NCBI GenBank assembly: GCA_949293405.1
Contig: CASFDI010000060.1
Coordinates: 1 to 32,145 of the forward strand
DNA: 32,145 bases
Source of the DNA: an uncultured bacterium
GTDB lineage: Bacteria; Bacillota; Clostridia; Oscillospirales; CAG-272
Direction: 5' to 3'
The position numbers and the translations under genes were made by a program. Position 1 is the stretch's first letter; every line of letters begins with the position of its first letter. A model generated the notes under the pieces. The model saw only the letters and a list, made by a program, of their open reading frames with translations, had not been told where the DNA came from and searched no databases. This document shows positions 1 through 7,558 of the stretch, one piece after another.

Positions 1-46
1 ATTTGATCGTCACCTGTTTATATTCAGGATGAATTCCAGCCTTCAT
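1..46 (-). CDS. rpmE: 50S ribosomal protein L31 (N-terminal fragment, cut by window edge)
   Basis: The minus strand from 46 begins ATG and reads MKAGIHPEYKQVTIK before the window ends, matching the N-terminus of bacterial L31 (M-K-x-x-I-H-P-x-Y). A ribosome binding site (TGAGGTGAG) lies just upstream. Only 15 codons are visible, so whether the protein has the zinc-binding cysteines cannot be judged. L31 is a large-subunit protein at the subunit interface. It is too short to stand out as an open frame; the call rests on the motif plus a well-placed promoter and RBS. Confidence 0.85.
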   Translation of the reverse strand, partial: MKAGIHPEYKQVTIK

Positions 47-83
47 GTTCTCACCTCAGTCATTTTTTATTTATAACGAATGA

Positions 84-112
84 ATTATATCATAAAGTCC
101 TTCAAAAAGCAA
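84..112 (-). promoter_or_regulatory. sigma-A-type promoter for rpmE
   Basis: On the minus strand TTGCTT (107-112) and TATAAT (84-89) are 17 bases apart and lie about 40 bases ahead of the rpmE start. The -10 is perfect and the -35 matches in part. It lies in the short gap between sigE and rpmE. Confidence 0.7.
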
Positions 113-129
113 TACTTTTCCGAAAAAAA

Positions 130-849
130 TTATATTTTCTCCCCGATTTCACGACGCAGTTGTTTGATGATCTTTTTCTCCAGTCTTGAAATGTAGGACT
201 GAGAGATCCCCAGAACATCAGCGACCTCCTTCTGCGTCATTTCGCGTCCGGTCAGAAGACCGTACCGCATTTCAACAATTGTGCGCTCCCTGGGTAAAAG
301 GCCACTCACTGCTTTACGGACTGCTTTTCGTTCCTCGCTTTCCTCAATAGAACGGCATACAGCGTCTGCGTCGCTGCCAAGGATATCGGAGAGCAACAGT
401 TCATTTCCGTCCCAGTCCACATTGAGCGGTTCATCAATAGACACTTCTCTGCGTTGACCGCTGCTTTTCCGGATGTACATCAAGATTTCATTTTCGATGC
501 AGCGGGATGCATATGTAGCCAATTTGATATTTTTATCCGGGCAGAAAGTGTTGATTGCTTTGATCAGTCCCATTGTGCCGATGGAAATCAGATCCTCAAT
601 CCCGCATCCGGTGTTTTCAAACCGCTTCGCAATAAAGACGACAAGGCGCAGATTGTGTTCGATCAGAATGTCCCTGCGACTGCGGTCCAGTTCCGGTACC
701 GCAAGAAGCTCCTGCTCCTCCTCCGCACTTAACGGCGGTGGCAGCACATCGGCACCGTTGATGTAATACAGACCGTTTTTGGTACGGCGCGGCTTCCGCC
801 TGACAGCTATCAGTATTTTTTTCATTTTAATCAACCATGGTGCAGCCAT
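130..849 (-). CDS. sigE: RNA polymerase sporulation sigma factor sigma-E, pro-form
   Basis: This 239-residue sigma-70 family protein is the early mother-cell sigma factor of sporulation. It shows the SigE region 2 core ([16 protein letters not shown], then [14 protein letters not shown], then [17 protein letters not shown]), the [17 protein letters not shown] linker and a region 4 helix-turn-helix ([20 protein letters not shown]). The first ~35 residues before the [13 protein letters not shown] segment form a basic, hydrophobic leader like the pro-sequence that SpoIIGA removes. The start at 849 is chosen because GAGGAGG sits 7 bases upstream; an ATG at 825 has no such site. The stop of spoIIGA lies 13 bases upstream, so the two are co-transcribed as in Bacillus and Clostridium. 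Confidence 0.96.
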   Translation of the reverse strand: MAAPWLIKMKKILIAVRRKPRRTKNGLYYINGADVLPPPLSAEEEQELLAVPELDRSRRDILIEHNLRLVVFIAKRFENTGCGIEDLISIGTMGLIKAINTFCPDKNIKLATYASRCIENEILMYIRKSSGQRREVSIDEPLNVDWDGNELLLSDILGSDADAVCRSIEESEERKAVRKAVSGLLPRERTIVEMRYGLLTGREMTQKEVADVLGISQSYISRLEKKIIKQLRREIGEKI

Positions 850-861
850 TGCTGTGCCTCC

Positions 862-1680
862 TCATTCCAGTGCAGGACAGATCCCGTCGTATTCACGCGG
901 AATCCGGGCCTCGTCATCCATAAGACCGATAACAGCTTCAACTTCCCTGTATGTTCCTTTTTTCATCAATTTGATGGAGTCCGGCATAAAGCCAACCAAC
1001 AATCCGGCGCCTCCGACTGTATTGTACGGAATCAGACGCATGCGGCGGATCTGACCGCACCGGCCGACCCGGTCAACACTGGACGGGACTTCCGGGAAAA
1101 GAGTGGCACGGACAGCAATCACAGCGTAACCGCTGATCGGATCTGTGAGTAAATTTCCTGAATCATAGATCAAGTGCAATTTACGCATATGACCGCCGTA
1201 TGTAACACGGACCCAGATTTCCCGTATTCTCCGGTCAAAATGGGTCAGGCGATCTGCCAACAGAGAAACCACTCCGGAAATTCCCATCAGTATCAGCAGT
1301 AATCCCCCTTCGGCATACTTGCCGGTCGGAAAAACGGCTTCCGGCATACTGCTGATGATCCGGTACAGCAGCACAACCACTCCGGCATGCATGGCAGCGC
1401 ATAAAAGCGTTATACCACACAGACGCAAAAATTTCGGAAGTCTTGTGTTGGGAAACGATAAATAAACAGAGGCAGCAATTCCAATGACCGTCAGCAGAAT
1501 CTGTATAGGGGCACCGAAAGATGCGGTGAGAGCCACCGTACCGGAAAGTGCCCCGACCACCCCTCCGATCAGGCGTCTTGGGAAACTTCCGTTCTGCTTC
1601 ATTACTCTGCCGCTCATCCAGAGAGAAAGATAGACGGCTGCGAACTGAATCAGAAACAGTATATCCAGATAGATAACCAT
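862..1680 (-). CDS. spoIIGA: sigma-E processing peptidase SpoIIGA
   Basis: This 272-residue membrane-linked aspartic protease cleaves pro-sigma-E at the sporulation septum. The N-terminal half (residues ~1-145) holds about five hydrophobic membrane segments beginning MVIYLDILFLIQ. The C-terminal half is the cytosolic protease domain with the LIYDSGNLLTDP motif; Asp173 is the predicted catalytic residue. A conserved-looking LVGFMPDSIKL block follows. An in-frame start exists 141 bases further upstream, but 1680 is preferred because AGAGGTGAG precedes it at normal spacing and the hydrophobic N-terminus of the family begins exactly here. It lies immediately upstream of its substrate gene sigE. 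SpoIIR, the forespore activator, is not in the window. Confidence 0.93.
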   Translation of the reverse strand: MVIYLDILFLIQFAAVYLSLWMSGRVMKQNGSFPRRLIGGVVGALSGTVALTASFGAPIQILLTVIGIAASVYLSFPNTRLPKFLRLCGITLLCAAMHAGVVVLLYRIISSMPEAVFPTGKYAEGGLLLILMGISGVVSLLADRLTHFDRRIREIWVRVTYGGHMRKLHLIYDSGNLLTDPISGYAVIAVRATLFPEVPSSVDRVGRCGQIRRMRLIPYNTVGGAGLLVGFMPDSIKLMKKGTYREVEAVIGLMDDEARIPREYDGICPALE

Positions 1681-1705
1681 GGCCTCACCTCTTTCTCTCC
1701 TTCTC

Positions 1706-1739
1706 ATTATACAGCAACAGAGTCGTATAAGATGTCGGA
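1706..1739 (-). promoter_or_regulatory. putative Spo0A-type spoIIG promoter with long spacer
   Basis: TATAAT (1706-1711, minus strand) lies 26 bases from the spoIIGA start. No -35 sits at 17 bases, but CCGACA (1733-1738) sits at 21 bases and overlaps TGTCGGA on the opposite strand, one base off the Spo0A box TGTCGAA. Bacillus spoIIG also has an over-long spacer with 0A boxes at its -35. The assignment is inference from this resemblance. Confidence 0.4.
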
Positions 1740-1803
1740 TTTCGCGATTTTTACGGAAAGGTTCACAGGAAAAAACTGCTTTAACAAATCCGGAAAAATG
1801 AAA

Positions 1804-1836
1804 ATCCGGTCGGTTTTTCATTTTGTCCGACCGGAT
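1804..1836 (-). terminator. hairpin with T-rich tail (minus strand), second stop after the hydrogenase operon
   Basis: ATCCGGTCGG (1804-1813) and CCGACCGGAT (1827-1836) form a perfect 10-bp stem with a 13-base loop. On the minus strand the stem is followed by TTTTCATTTTT, as in an intrinsic terminator. It sits between the main terminator of the hydrogenase operon and the spoIIG promoter, so it may insulate the sporulation genes from read-through. Confidence 0.55.
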
Positions 1837-1904
1837 CGATATAATTTGAAGTATATAATCAGATACTCCCCTGACAGCGCGGACAAGCCGCCGCTGACAA
1901 GAGC

Positions 1905-1943
1905 AGCCCCCGGAAGACCTGAAGTCTTCCGGGGGCTGCTCTT
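1905..1943 (-). terminator. strong intrinsic terminator of the hydrogenase operon
   Basis: A perfect stem of about 17-20 bp (CCCCCGGAAGAC with its complement, flanked by AAGAGCAGC/GCTGCTCTT) and a loop of ~5 bases lies about 20 bases past the hndD stop. The T tract after it is short on both strands, but stem strength and position support a terminator for the minus-strand operon. Confidence 0.75.
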
Positions 1944-1961
1944 ATTTCGTTATATGACGGT

Positions 1962-3701
1962 TCAGAGTCCGCGTTTTACATACGAGGTATGCAGAATTTC
2001 ATGCGCCTTGTGGCTTCCGGGCTTGCCCAGGAATTCGTCATACAGTTTCTTCACCGCCGAATTCTCATGAGATACCCGGACATCCAGAAGATCAGAATCA
2101 GCATGATAAAGCACGGCAGCGCGCTTCTCCTTCAAATTAACTGTATTGCGCACGCTGGCAGGCTGAACCGGTTGGCCGCCTCCGTTGACACATCCGCCGG
2201 GGCATGCCATGATCTCGATGAACTGAACATTCACTTCACCGGATTCAACTGCACGCAGCAGTTTCTTCGCATTCTTCGTACCGCTGGCAACCGCAACATT
2301 GACCGTAAGGTCTCCCAGCTTATAAGCTCCGAACTTGATCCCTTCGATTCCACGGATGGAGGAAACATCCAGTTTCTCAAACGGGACATGTGCAATCAGA
2401 TCGGCAGCGGTACGCAGAGCGGCTTCCATAACGCCCCCGGTTGCACCGAAAATAGCGCCGGCACCCGAACCGAGTCCGATGGGCAGGTCATACTCTTCGT
2501 CAGGCAGGATGCGGAAATTAATACCGGCCGTCTTGATCATGCGGGCAAGTTCGCGTGTGGTGATAGCCGCATCGACATCCGGCACGCCTGCCGCATTCTG
2601 ATCCTTTCTTCCGATCTCAAACTTCTTCGCAGTGCACGGGATAGCGGAAACCGTGAAGACATCTTCCGGATTCCATCCCATCTGCTTGGCGTAGTAAGTC
2701 TTGAAGATGGCGCCGAACATCTGCTGAGGAGACTTGCAGGTGGACAGATTGTCGACCATCTCCGGGAAATAATGTTCGCAGTACTTGATCCATCCGGGCG
2801 AACAGGAGGTAATCATAGGCAGCTTGCCGCCGTTTGAAATGCGCTCAATCAGCTCATTGGCTTCTTCCACAATGGTCAGGTCCGCTGTGAAATTCATATC
2901 GTATACAGCGTCAAATCCCAGTCTCTTGGCAGCGGAAACCAGTTTCCCCTGGACATCGGTGCCGGGTTCATAGTCGAAGCATTCACCGATGGTCGCACGC
3001 ACAGAGGGAGCCATGAAGATGATCACATGCTTATCCGGATCGTTGATGGCGGCAAATACCTTTGCCGTGTCGTCACGCTCATACAGGGCACCGGTCGGGC
3101 ATGCCACAATGCACTGACCGCAGTTGATACAGGAAGTCTGATCCAGAGGCTTACCGAATTCGCACCCGATCACAGTATCAAATCCGCGGTTGACTGCACC
3201 GATGACGCCGATGCCCTGCATATTAAGACATGCACCTACGCATCTGCGGCACAGGATACACTTGTTGTTGTCACGGATGATTGCAACCCCGCTGTCATCA
3301 AGCGGCAGTTTCATTTCCCGTGTGCCGTAATAGGTCTCATCACAGCCGTATTCATTCGACAGCTTCTGAAGTTCGCAACTGGTGGAGCGGATGCAGGACA
3401 GACACTTCTTGTCATGGCAGGAGAGCAGAAGCTCCAGGTTGGATTTACGCGCGGCGCGAATCTTGGGCGTGTTGGTGAAAATCTCCATGCCGTCATTGAC
3501 CGGATAGACGCAGGCGGTAACCAGACCGCGTGCACCTTTCACTTCCACCAGGCAAAGCCGGCAGGCGCCGATTTCATTGATATCTTTCAGGTAGCACAGC
3601 GTAGGAATCTCAATTCCCGCAAAACGCGCCGCTTCCAGAACGGTTGAGTTTTTGGGAACATCGTATTCTCTGCCGTCGATTTTTACATGTACCGTATCCA
3701 T
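1962..3701 (-). CDS. hndD: [FeFe] hydrogenase catalytic subunit, NAD(P)-linked/bifurcating type (HndD/HydA)
   Basis: This 579-residue cytosolic enzyme makes or oxidises H2. Its modules in order are: a plant-type [2Fe-2S] domain (Cys36, 47, 50, 64); a NuoG-like His-Cys cluster (His96, Cys100, 103, 109); two [4Fe-4S] ferredoxin clusters (Cys148/151/154/158 and 191/194/197/201); the H-cluster domain; and the small-subunit-like tail ending near AHEILHTSYVKRGL. H-cluster motifs are L1 TSCSPGW (Cys300), L2 PCTAKKFE (Cys356) and L3 ACPGGCVNGGGQP (Cys500, 504). L1 has Ser301 where the usual TSCCP has a cubane-ligating Cys, and an extra Cys322 lies in STCKSPQQ. GAGGAGG precedes the start. It is the last gene of the operon, after hndC, as in NADP-reducing and electron-bifurcating hydrogenases. 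Whether it bifurcates with ferredoxin cannot be read from the sequence. Confidence 0.95.
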   Translation of the reverse strand: MDTVHVKIDGREYDVPKNSTVLEAARFAGIEIPTLCYLKDINEIGACRLCLVEVKGARGLVTACVYPVNDGMEIFTNTPKIRAARKSNLELLLSCHDKKCLSCIRSTSCELQKLSNEYGCDETYYGTREMKLPLDDSGVAIIRDNNKCILCRRCVGACLNMQGIGVIGAVNRGFDTVIGCEFGKPLDQTSCINCGQCIVACPTGALYERDDTAKVFAAINDPDKHVIIFMAPSVRATIGECFDYEPGTDVQGKLVSAAKRLGFDAVYDMNFTADLTIVEEANELIERISNGGKLPMITSCSPGWIKYCEHYFPEMVDNLSTCKSPQQMFGAIFKTYYAKQMGWNPEDVFTVSAIPCTAKKFEIGRKDQNAAGVPDVDAAITTRELARMIKTAGINFRILPDEEYDLPIGLGSGAGAIFGATGGVMEAALRTAADLIAHVPFEKLDVSSIRGIEGIKFGAYKLGDLTVNVAVASGTKNAKKLLRAVESGEVNVQFIEIMACPGGCVNGGGQPVQPASVRNTVNLKEKRAAVLYHADSDLLDVRVSHENSAVKKLYDEFLGKPGSHKAHEILHTSYVKRGL

Positions 3702-3718
3702 TTTCGTTCGGCCTCCTC

Positions 3719-5527
3719 TTATTTTTTGTAAATTGCGCCGAACTTACATTTGGAAATGCAGGCGCCGCATTTTAAGCATTTGGAAACGTCGATCATCAGA
3801 TAAGGTTTCTTCTTGCCGGGCTTGACTTCGTTACCGACCCAGATTGCTTCCGCCGGGCAGACACTCTGACACATCTTGCATCCGATACATTTTTCAGGAT
3901 CAATGTTGTAAGTCAGAAGGTTCTTGCACACGCCTGCAGGACATTTCTTGTCCACCACATGCGCAATATATTCGTCACGGAAATATTTGAGTGTGGAAAG
4001 CACCGGGTTGGGTGCAGTCTGCCCCAGTCCGCACAGCGATGCCGACTTGACATAAAGGCACAGCTGCTCCAGTTTATCGAGATCTTCCAGCGTCCCCTGA
4101 CCGCTGGTGATCTTGTTGAGGATCTCCAGCATCCGGACGGTTCCCACCCGACAGGGGGTGCACTTACCGCAGGACTCATCCACCGTGAACTCAAGGAAGA
4201 ATTTCGCGATATCCACCATACAGTTGTCTTCGTCCATGACAATCAGTCCGCCCGATCCCATCATGGAACCGATCGCAATCAGGTTGTCATAATCGATCGG
4301 AACATCGATATGGGACGCCGGAATGCATCCGCCGGAAGGACCTCCGGTCTGTGCAGCCTTGAACTTCTTGCCGTTCGGAATGCCGCCGCCGATCTCCTCA
4401 ATGACCTCACGCAAGGTGGTACCCATCGGGATCTCCACAAGGCCGGTGTTGGTAATTTTTCCTCCGAGTGCAAACACCTTTGTTCCCTTGGACTTTTCAG
4501 TACCCATGGAAGCAAACCAGGCAGCGCCCTTGAGGATGATCTGCGCGATATTGGCGTAGGTCTCAACATTGTTGATAATGGTAGGTTTGCCGAACAGACC
4601 CTTGACTGCCGGGAACGGCGGACGGGGACGCGGCTCACCGCGGTTGCCTTCAATGGAGGTCAGAAGAGCGGTTTCCTCACCGCAGACAAATGCACCGGCT
4701 CCCAGCCGCAACTGAATATCAAAGGAAAAATCCGTTCCGAAAATGTTCTTTCCGAGCAGCCCGTACTCACGGGCCTGTGCAATAGCAATCTGCAGGCGAT
4801 GCACGGCAATCGGATATTCTGCCCGAACATAAATATAGCCTTCATCAGCTCCGATCGCGTAGCCGGCGATTGCCATTGCTTCCAGAACCGCATGGGGGTC
4901 ACCTTCCAGAACCGACCGGTCCATGAATGCACCCGGGTCGCCTTCATCGGCGTTGCAGACAACATACTTTTTGTCAGAGATCGAATTAGCGGCAAACTGC
5001 CACTTGGTTCCGGTCGGGAATCCTCCACCGCCTCTTCCGCGCAGACCGGATTCCTTGATCACATCGATGACCTGCTGAGGAGTCATTTCGTTGACCGCTT
5101 TACCGAGTGCCTGATAGCCGTCCGTGCCGATATACTCATCGATCACTTCCGGATTGATCACACCGCAGTTCCGCAGTGCGACGCGGTGCTGTTTCTTGTA
5201 AAAATTGGTTTCCGAAAGCGAAACCACGCCTTCCGACTTGACGGTTTCGTGATAAACCAGACGGCTGACCACACGCCCTTTGAGCAGATGTTCGGAGACG
5301 ATTTCCGGAATGTCATCTTCGTGCACCTGGGAATAAAAGGTTCCTTCGGGATAGACGATCATAATCGGGCCGAGTGCACAAAGGCCGAAACAGCCGGTCT
5401 GTACCACTTTTACCTCTTCGGCCAGCCCCTGTTTCTCGATTTCGGCGGTCATACGCTCAATCAGTTTCTTGCTGCCGGATGAAGTGCAGCCGGTACCGCC
5501 GCAAATCAGAACATGAGAACGAAACAT
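3719..5527 (-). CDS. hndC: NADH-binding flavoprotein subunit of the hydrogenase (HndC/HymB, NuoF-like)
   Basis: This 602-residue subunit carries FMN and the NAD(P)H site and passes electrons to HndD. Residues 1-~110 form a thioredoxin-like [2Fe-2S] domain (Cys9, 14, 46, 50). The NuoF core follows, with the glycine-rich GLRGRGGGGFPTGTKW loop, VCNADEGDPGAFMDRS, and GAFVCGEETALLTSIEGNRG. ESCGKCTPCRVGT marks the N3-type [4Fe-4S] site. The C-terminus adds two ferredoxin clusters (CIGCKMCQSVCPAEA and CLKCGACISKCKFGA), typical of HndC-type rather than respiratory NuoF. GGAGG lies 10 bases before the start. It is 17 bases from hndD and 15 bases from hndB, clearly one operon. Confidence 0.96.
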   Translation of the reverse strand: MFRSHVLICGGTGCTSSGSKKLIERMTAEIEKQGLAEEVKVVQTGCFGLCALGPIMIVYPEGTFYSQVHEDDIPEIVSEHLLKGRVVSRLVYHETVKSEGVVSLSETNFYKKQHRVALRNCGVINPEVIDEYIGTDGYQALGKAVNEMTPQQVIDVIKESGLRGRGGGGFPTGTKWQFAANSISDKKYVVCNADEGDPGAFMDRSVLEGDPHAVLEAMAIAGYAIGADEGYIYVRAEYPIAVHRLQIAIAQAREYGLLGKNIFGTDFSFDIQLRLGAGAFVCGEETALLTSIEGNRGEPRPRPPFPAVKGLFGKPTIINNVETYANIAQIILKGAAWFASMGTEKSKGTKVFALGGKITNTGLVEIPMGTTLREVIEEIGGGIPNGKKFKAAQTGGPSGGCIPASHIDVPIDYDNLIAIGSMMGSGGLIVMDEDNCMVDIAKFFLEFTVDESCGKCTPCRVGTVRMLEILNKITSGQGTLEDLDKLEQLCLYVKSASLCGLGQTAPNPVLSTLKYFRDEYIAHVVDKKCPAGVCKNLLTYNIDPEKCIGCKMCQSVCPAEAIWVGNEVKPGKKKPYLMIDVSKCLKCGACISKCKFGAIYKK

Positions 5528-5542
5528 AACGGGAAATCCTCC

Positions 5543-5914
5543 TTACATTTTGGCTTTGCCTATTGTGTACTCCACTACAGGCTTTCCGTTCAGGATGTGT
5601 TTTTCAATAACTTCTTTTGCCTTGTCGGCGGTCATCTTCACATAGGTGACCTTTTCCTGCCCCGGTACAAACACCTCAACCACCGGTTCATACTGACAGA
5701 TGCCGATGCATCCGGTCTGCGTTACGGTTACCTTCTCTGTAAGGCCGGCCTGTGCGATCCCCTCGACAAATGCATTCAGGACCGGACGGGCGCCGGCTGC
5801 AATTCCGCAGGTGGCCATACCCACCACAATACGGATATCAGCCCCGCCTTCACGGATGGCAACACGGGCTTTCATTTTATCACGGATCGCCGTGAGTTCT
5901 GCCAACGATTTCAT
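5543..5914 (-). CDS. hndB: HndB-like thioredoxin-fold ferredoxin subunit
   Basis: This 123-residue protein matches the small HndB subunit found between HndA and HndC in NADP-reducing hydrogenases. Its core is VVGMATCGIAAGARPV followed by TQTGCIGICQYEPVVEV, the thioredoxin-like [2Fe-2S] ferredoxin fold. Only three cysteines are present (36, 69, 73); the classical fold uses four. It may bind a cluster with a non-Cys ligand or none at all. As I recall, relatives in other clostridia also have CGIAAGA, so this is probably a family trait. AAAGGAA precedes the start. Its position directly before hndC supports a role in the complex. Confidence 0.88.
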   Translation of the reverse strand: MKSLAELTAIRDKMKARVAIREGGADIRIVVGMATCGIAAGARPVLNAFVEGIAQAGLTEKVTVTQTGCIGICQYEPVVEVFVPGQEKVTYVKMTADKAKEVIEKHILNGKPVVEYTIGKAKM

Positions 5915-5961
5915 AATGAATTCCTTTCTATTTCTGCAATATTTTTATGAACGGATGGTTT

Positions 5962-6510
5962 TCAGGAAGCCGCATATGCTTCCGTAAGGTATTCCCGGAT
6001 CCACTCCAGCACCTCAGGTTCAGACAGAGGCACCGCATCAGTCAGTTCGGCACGCAACTGTCGCGTATCAAGCTGCACTTTCGTTCCGGGCAATGTATGT
6101 ACAAAAAGCAGATCTGTATCCTTCAGCCCCTGAATCAGCACCAGGAGGCTTCCGACCAGGTCCCCCATAGGCGGACAGTCCACATGCGCGGTATCAAATA
6201 CCGCCGTGACGCAGGTGCCGTGATCGGAATACATAGACTCATGTCTGGACTCAATCTGTATCCGGCCCCCGGTCATTTCGGCTTCCATTTTCAGAAGAGG
6301 GAGTCCGAGACCGACCGGTCTTGTTGTTCTGGTGGTGGAAAACGGATCTGCGACACGGGCAAGAAAATCGGGTTTCATCCCACAGCCGTTGTCGGTAATG
6401 CGGATGGTCAGCAGATGCGTGCGTTGATCCAATTCAATTTTCAGAAATGTGGCTCCCGCGCGCAGTGAATTCTGCGCAATATCGAGAATGTTAAGCGACA
6501 GTTCTTTCAT
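5962..6510 (-). CDS. stand-alone histidine-kinase-type ATPase domain protein
   Basis: This 182-residue protein has a complete GHKL ATP-binding domain: N-box NILDIAQNSLRAGA near the N-terminus, G1 box DNGCGM, F box DPFSTTR, G2 box GLGLPLL. It lacks the H-box/dimerisation domain, a sensor domain and membrane segments, so it cannot be a normal autophosphorylating sensor kinase. The last ~60 residues are a non-conserved extension of unknown role. Its ATG overlaps the stop of the PHP gene (ATGA), which suggests translational coupling and roughly equal amounts. The setting in the hydrogenase operon suggests a role in redox signalling or control, which is inference. Its substrate, if it is a kinase, is unknown. 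Confidence 0.85.
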   Translation of the reverse strand: MKELSLNILDIAQNSLRAGATFLKIELDQRTHLLTIRITDNGCGMKPDFLARVADPFSTTRTTRPVGLGLPLLKMEAEMTGGRIQIESRHESMYSDHGTCVTAVFDTAHVDCPPMGDLVGSLLVLIQGLKDTDLLFVHTLPGTKVQLDTRQLRAELTDAVPLSEPEVLEWIREYLTEAYAAS

Positions 6511-7232
6511 AGTTTTCCTACCGTTTCAAAAAAGCAGCGGTCAGCCGGTTCCTTCGGATCAGCTGACGGAACGGTCATGGTGATGCTGTCATCCGAGATA
6601 TCCCAGAGAACATGAGCATCCGAATTGATCAGCCGTAAAAGTGCATGCCCGGTCTCCTCCGACACCTGCAGTGCTACCGCATCATCCCGGCATTCCAGAC
6701 AACTGAAGTCCGGAAAAGGAGGAATACTTCCCAGAATTCCGATCACGCCGTTTGACTGTCGGTCCACATGTGCGGGATAGACCACCGCATCATACGAACG
6801 GCAGAAGGCAAATGCTTCCTCATAGGACAGGGTGGTGGCGTTGGACAGCAGGTGCCGCTCCTGCCCGACCACTCGGTCTTCATCATCCAGAATCAACTGT
6901 TCTCCGAAAATATCGGCACGGTTTTCAATCAGCGTCCGGTATGCCCGCAGATCATTTCCGCAAGCCTCAGCCGCCGCAAGGGATCGGAACAACGCAACGA
7001 CATGAATTTCTTCCGCAGTGGTCAGTTCCATGCCGGGAATCCCCGAGATCCCGCGGCACGCGCAGGCATGCAGGAATGCGCGGCAGTTGGCAGTGCTGTT
7101 GTGATCGGTCAAGGCAATCAGGGACAGCCCGTTCAGATAGGCCATTCCGGCAATATTGTGAACCGTCATGTCGTTGTCCGCACAAGGCGAGAGACAGGAA
7201 TGCAAGTGCAGATCGTAACCGAAGGTCTTCAT
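6507..7232 (-). CDS. PHP-domain metal-dependent phosphoesterase
   Basis: This 241-residue protein belongs to the PHP (polymerase and histidinol phosphatase) family of metal-dependent phosphoesterases. Predicted metal-binding motifs are DLHLHS near the N-terminus, LTDHNS, GMELTT with the following EIHVV, YPAHVDR and INSDAHVL. The start at 7232 is preferred over a GTG at 7256 because ATGA overlaps the stop of the upstream DRTGG gene, matching the coupling pattern of this operon, and the PHP fold begins right there. The substrate is unknown; relatives cleave nucleotides or sugar phosphates. With DRTGG proteins and ATPases alongside, a role in turning over a nucleotide signal is possible but unproven. 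Confidence 0.88.
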   Translation of the reverse strand: MKTFGYDLHLHSCLSPCADNDMTVHNIAGMAYLNGLSLIALTDHNSTANCRAFLHACACRGISGIPGMELTTAEEIHVVALFRSLAAAEACGNDLRAYRTLIENRADIFGEQLILDDEDRVVGQERHLLSNATTLSYEEAFAFCRSYDAVVYPAHVDRQSNGVIGILGSIPPFPDFSCLECRDDAVALQVSEETGHALLRLINSDAHVLWDISDDSITMTVPSADPKEPADRCFFETVGKL

Positions 7233-7558
7233 GAAAGCAATCGGAAGACGGAACACGCGGCTTCATACACCGGCAGATCGGTCACCAGCAGATTGATGCC
7301 TTTCTGCTTTGCAGCCGCCAGAGCTTCTTCATCCACCGCACAGCCCTCGCAGATCAGCACCGCCGACACACCGGTCAGCAGGGCTACTGCGGGGACATTG
7401 ACATTGGTCATGATGGTGAGCCACAACTGTCCTGCCTGTGCCCGCCCCATCACCCAGCTGAGCAGATCCCCGGCGTATACACCTTCAATCTCCACATCCG
7501 GATCCGGAAGGCACAACGGTCTGGCCGGAAGCCGCCCGCACAATTCACCTGCCGTCAT
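7229..7558 (-). CDS. DRTGG-domain protein (second of two in the operon)
   Basis: This 109-residue soluble protein consists of one DRTGG-type domain, the module also found in HPr kinase, some phosphotransacetylases and CBS-type pyrophosphatases, where it is thought to bind nucleotides or act as a regulatory spacer. The pattern WLTIMTNVNVPAVALL then VSAVLICEG and NLLVTDLPVYEAA fits. The start is set at 7558, not 7615, because GGAGG lies 7 bases ahead and the ATG overlaps the upstream stop (ATGA). It forms a coupled pair with the H-cluster protein upstream and the PHP gene downstream. No enzymatic residues were identified. Confidence 0.8.
   Translation of the reverse strand: MTAGELCGRLPARPLCLPDPDVEIEGVYAGDLLSWVMGRAQAGQLWLTIMTNVNVPAVALLTGVSAVLICEGCAVDEEALAAAKQKGINLLVTDLPVYEAACSVFRLLS

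Noticed and set aside
1989..2837. Plus-strand open frame of 282 codons
   Set aside because: Antisense to hndD, with no ribosome binding site or known domain.
3959..5482. Long plus-strand open frame of 507 codons
   Set aside because: It is exactly antisense to hndC, which has clear NuoF motifs; the frame has no family features or RBS and arises from codon bias.
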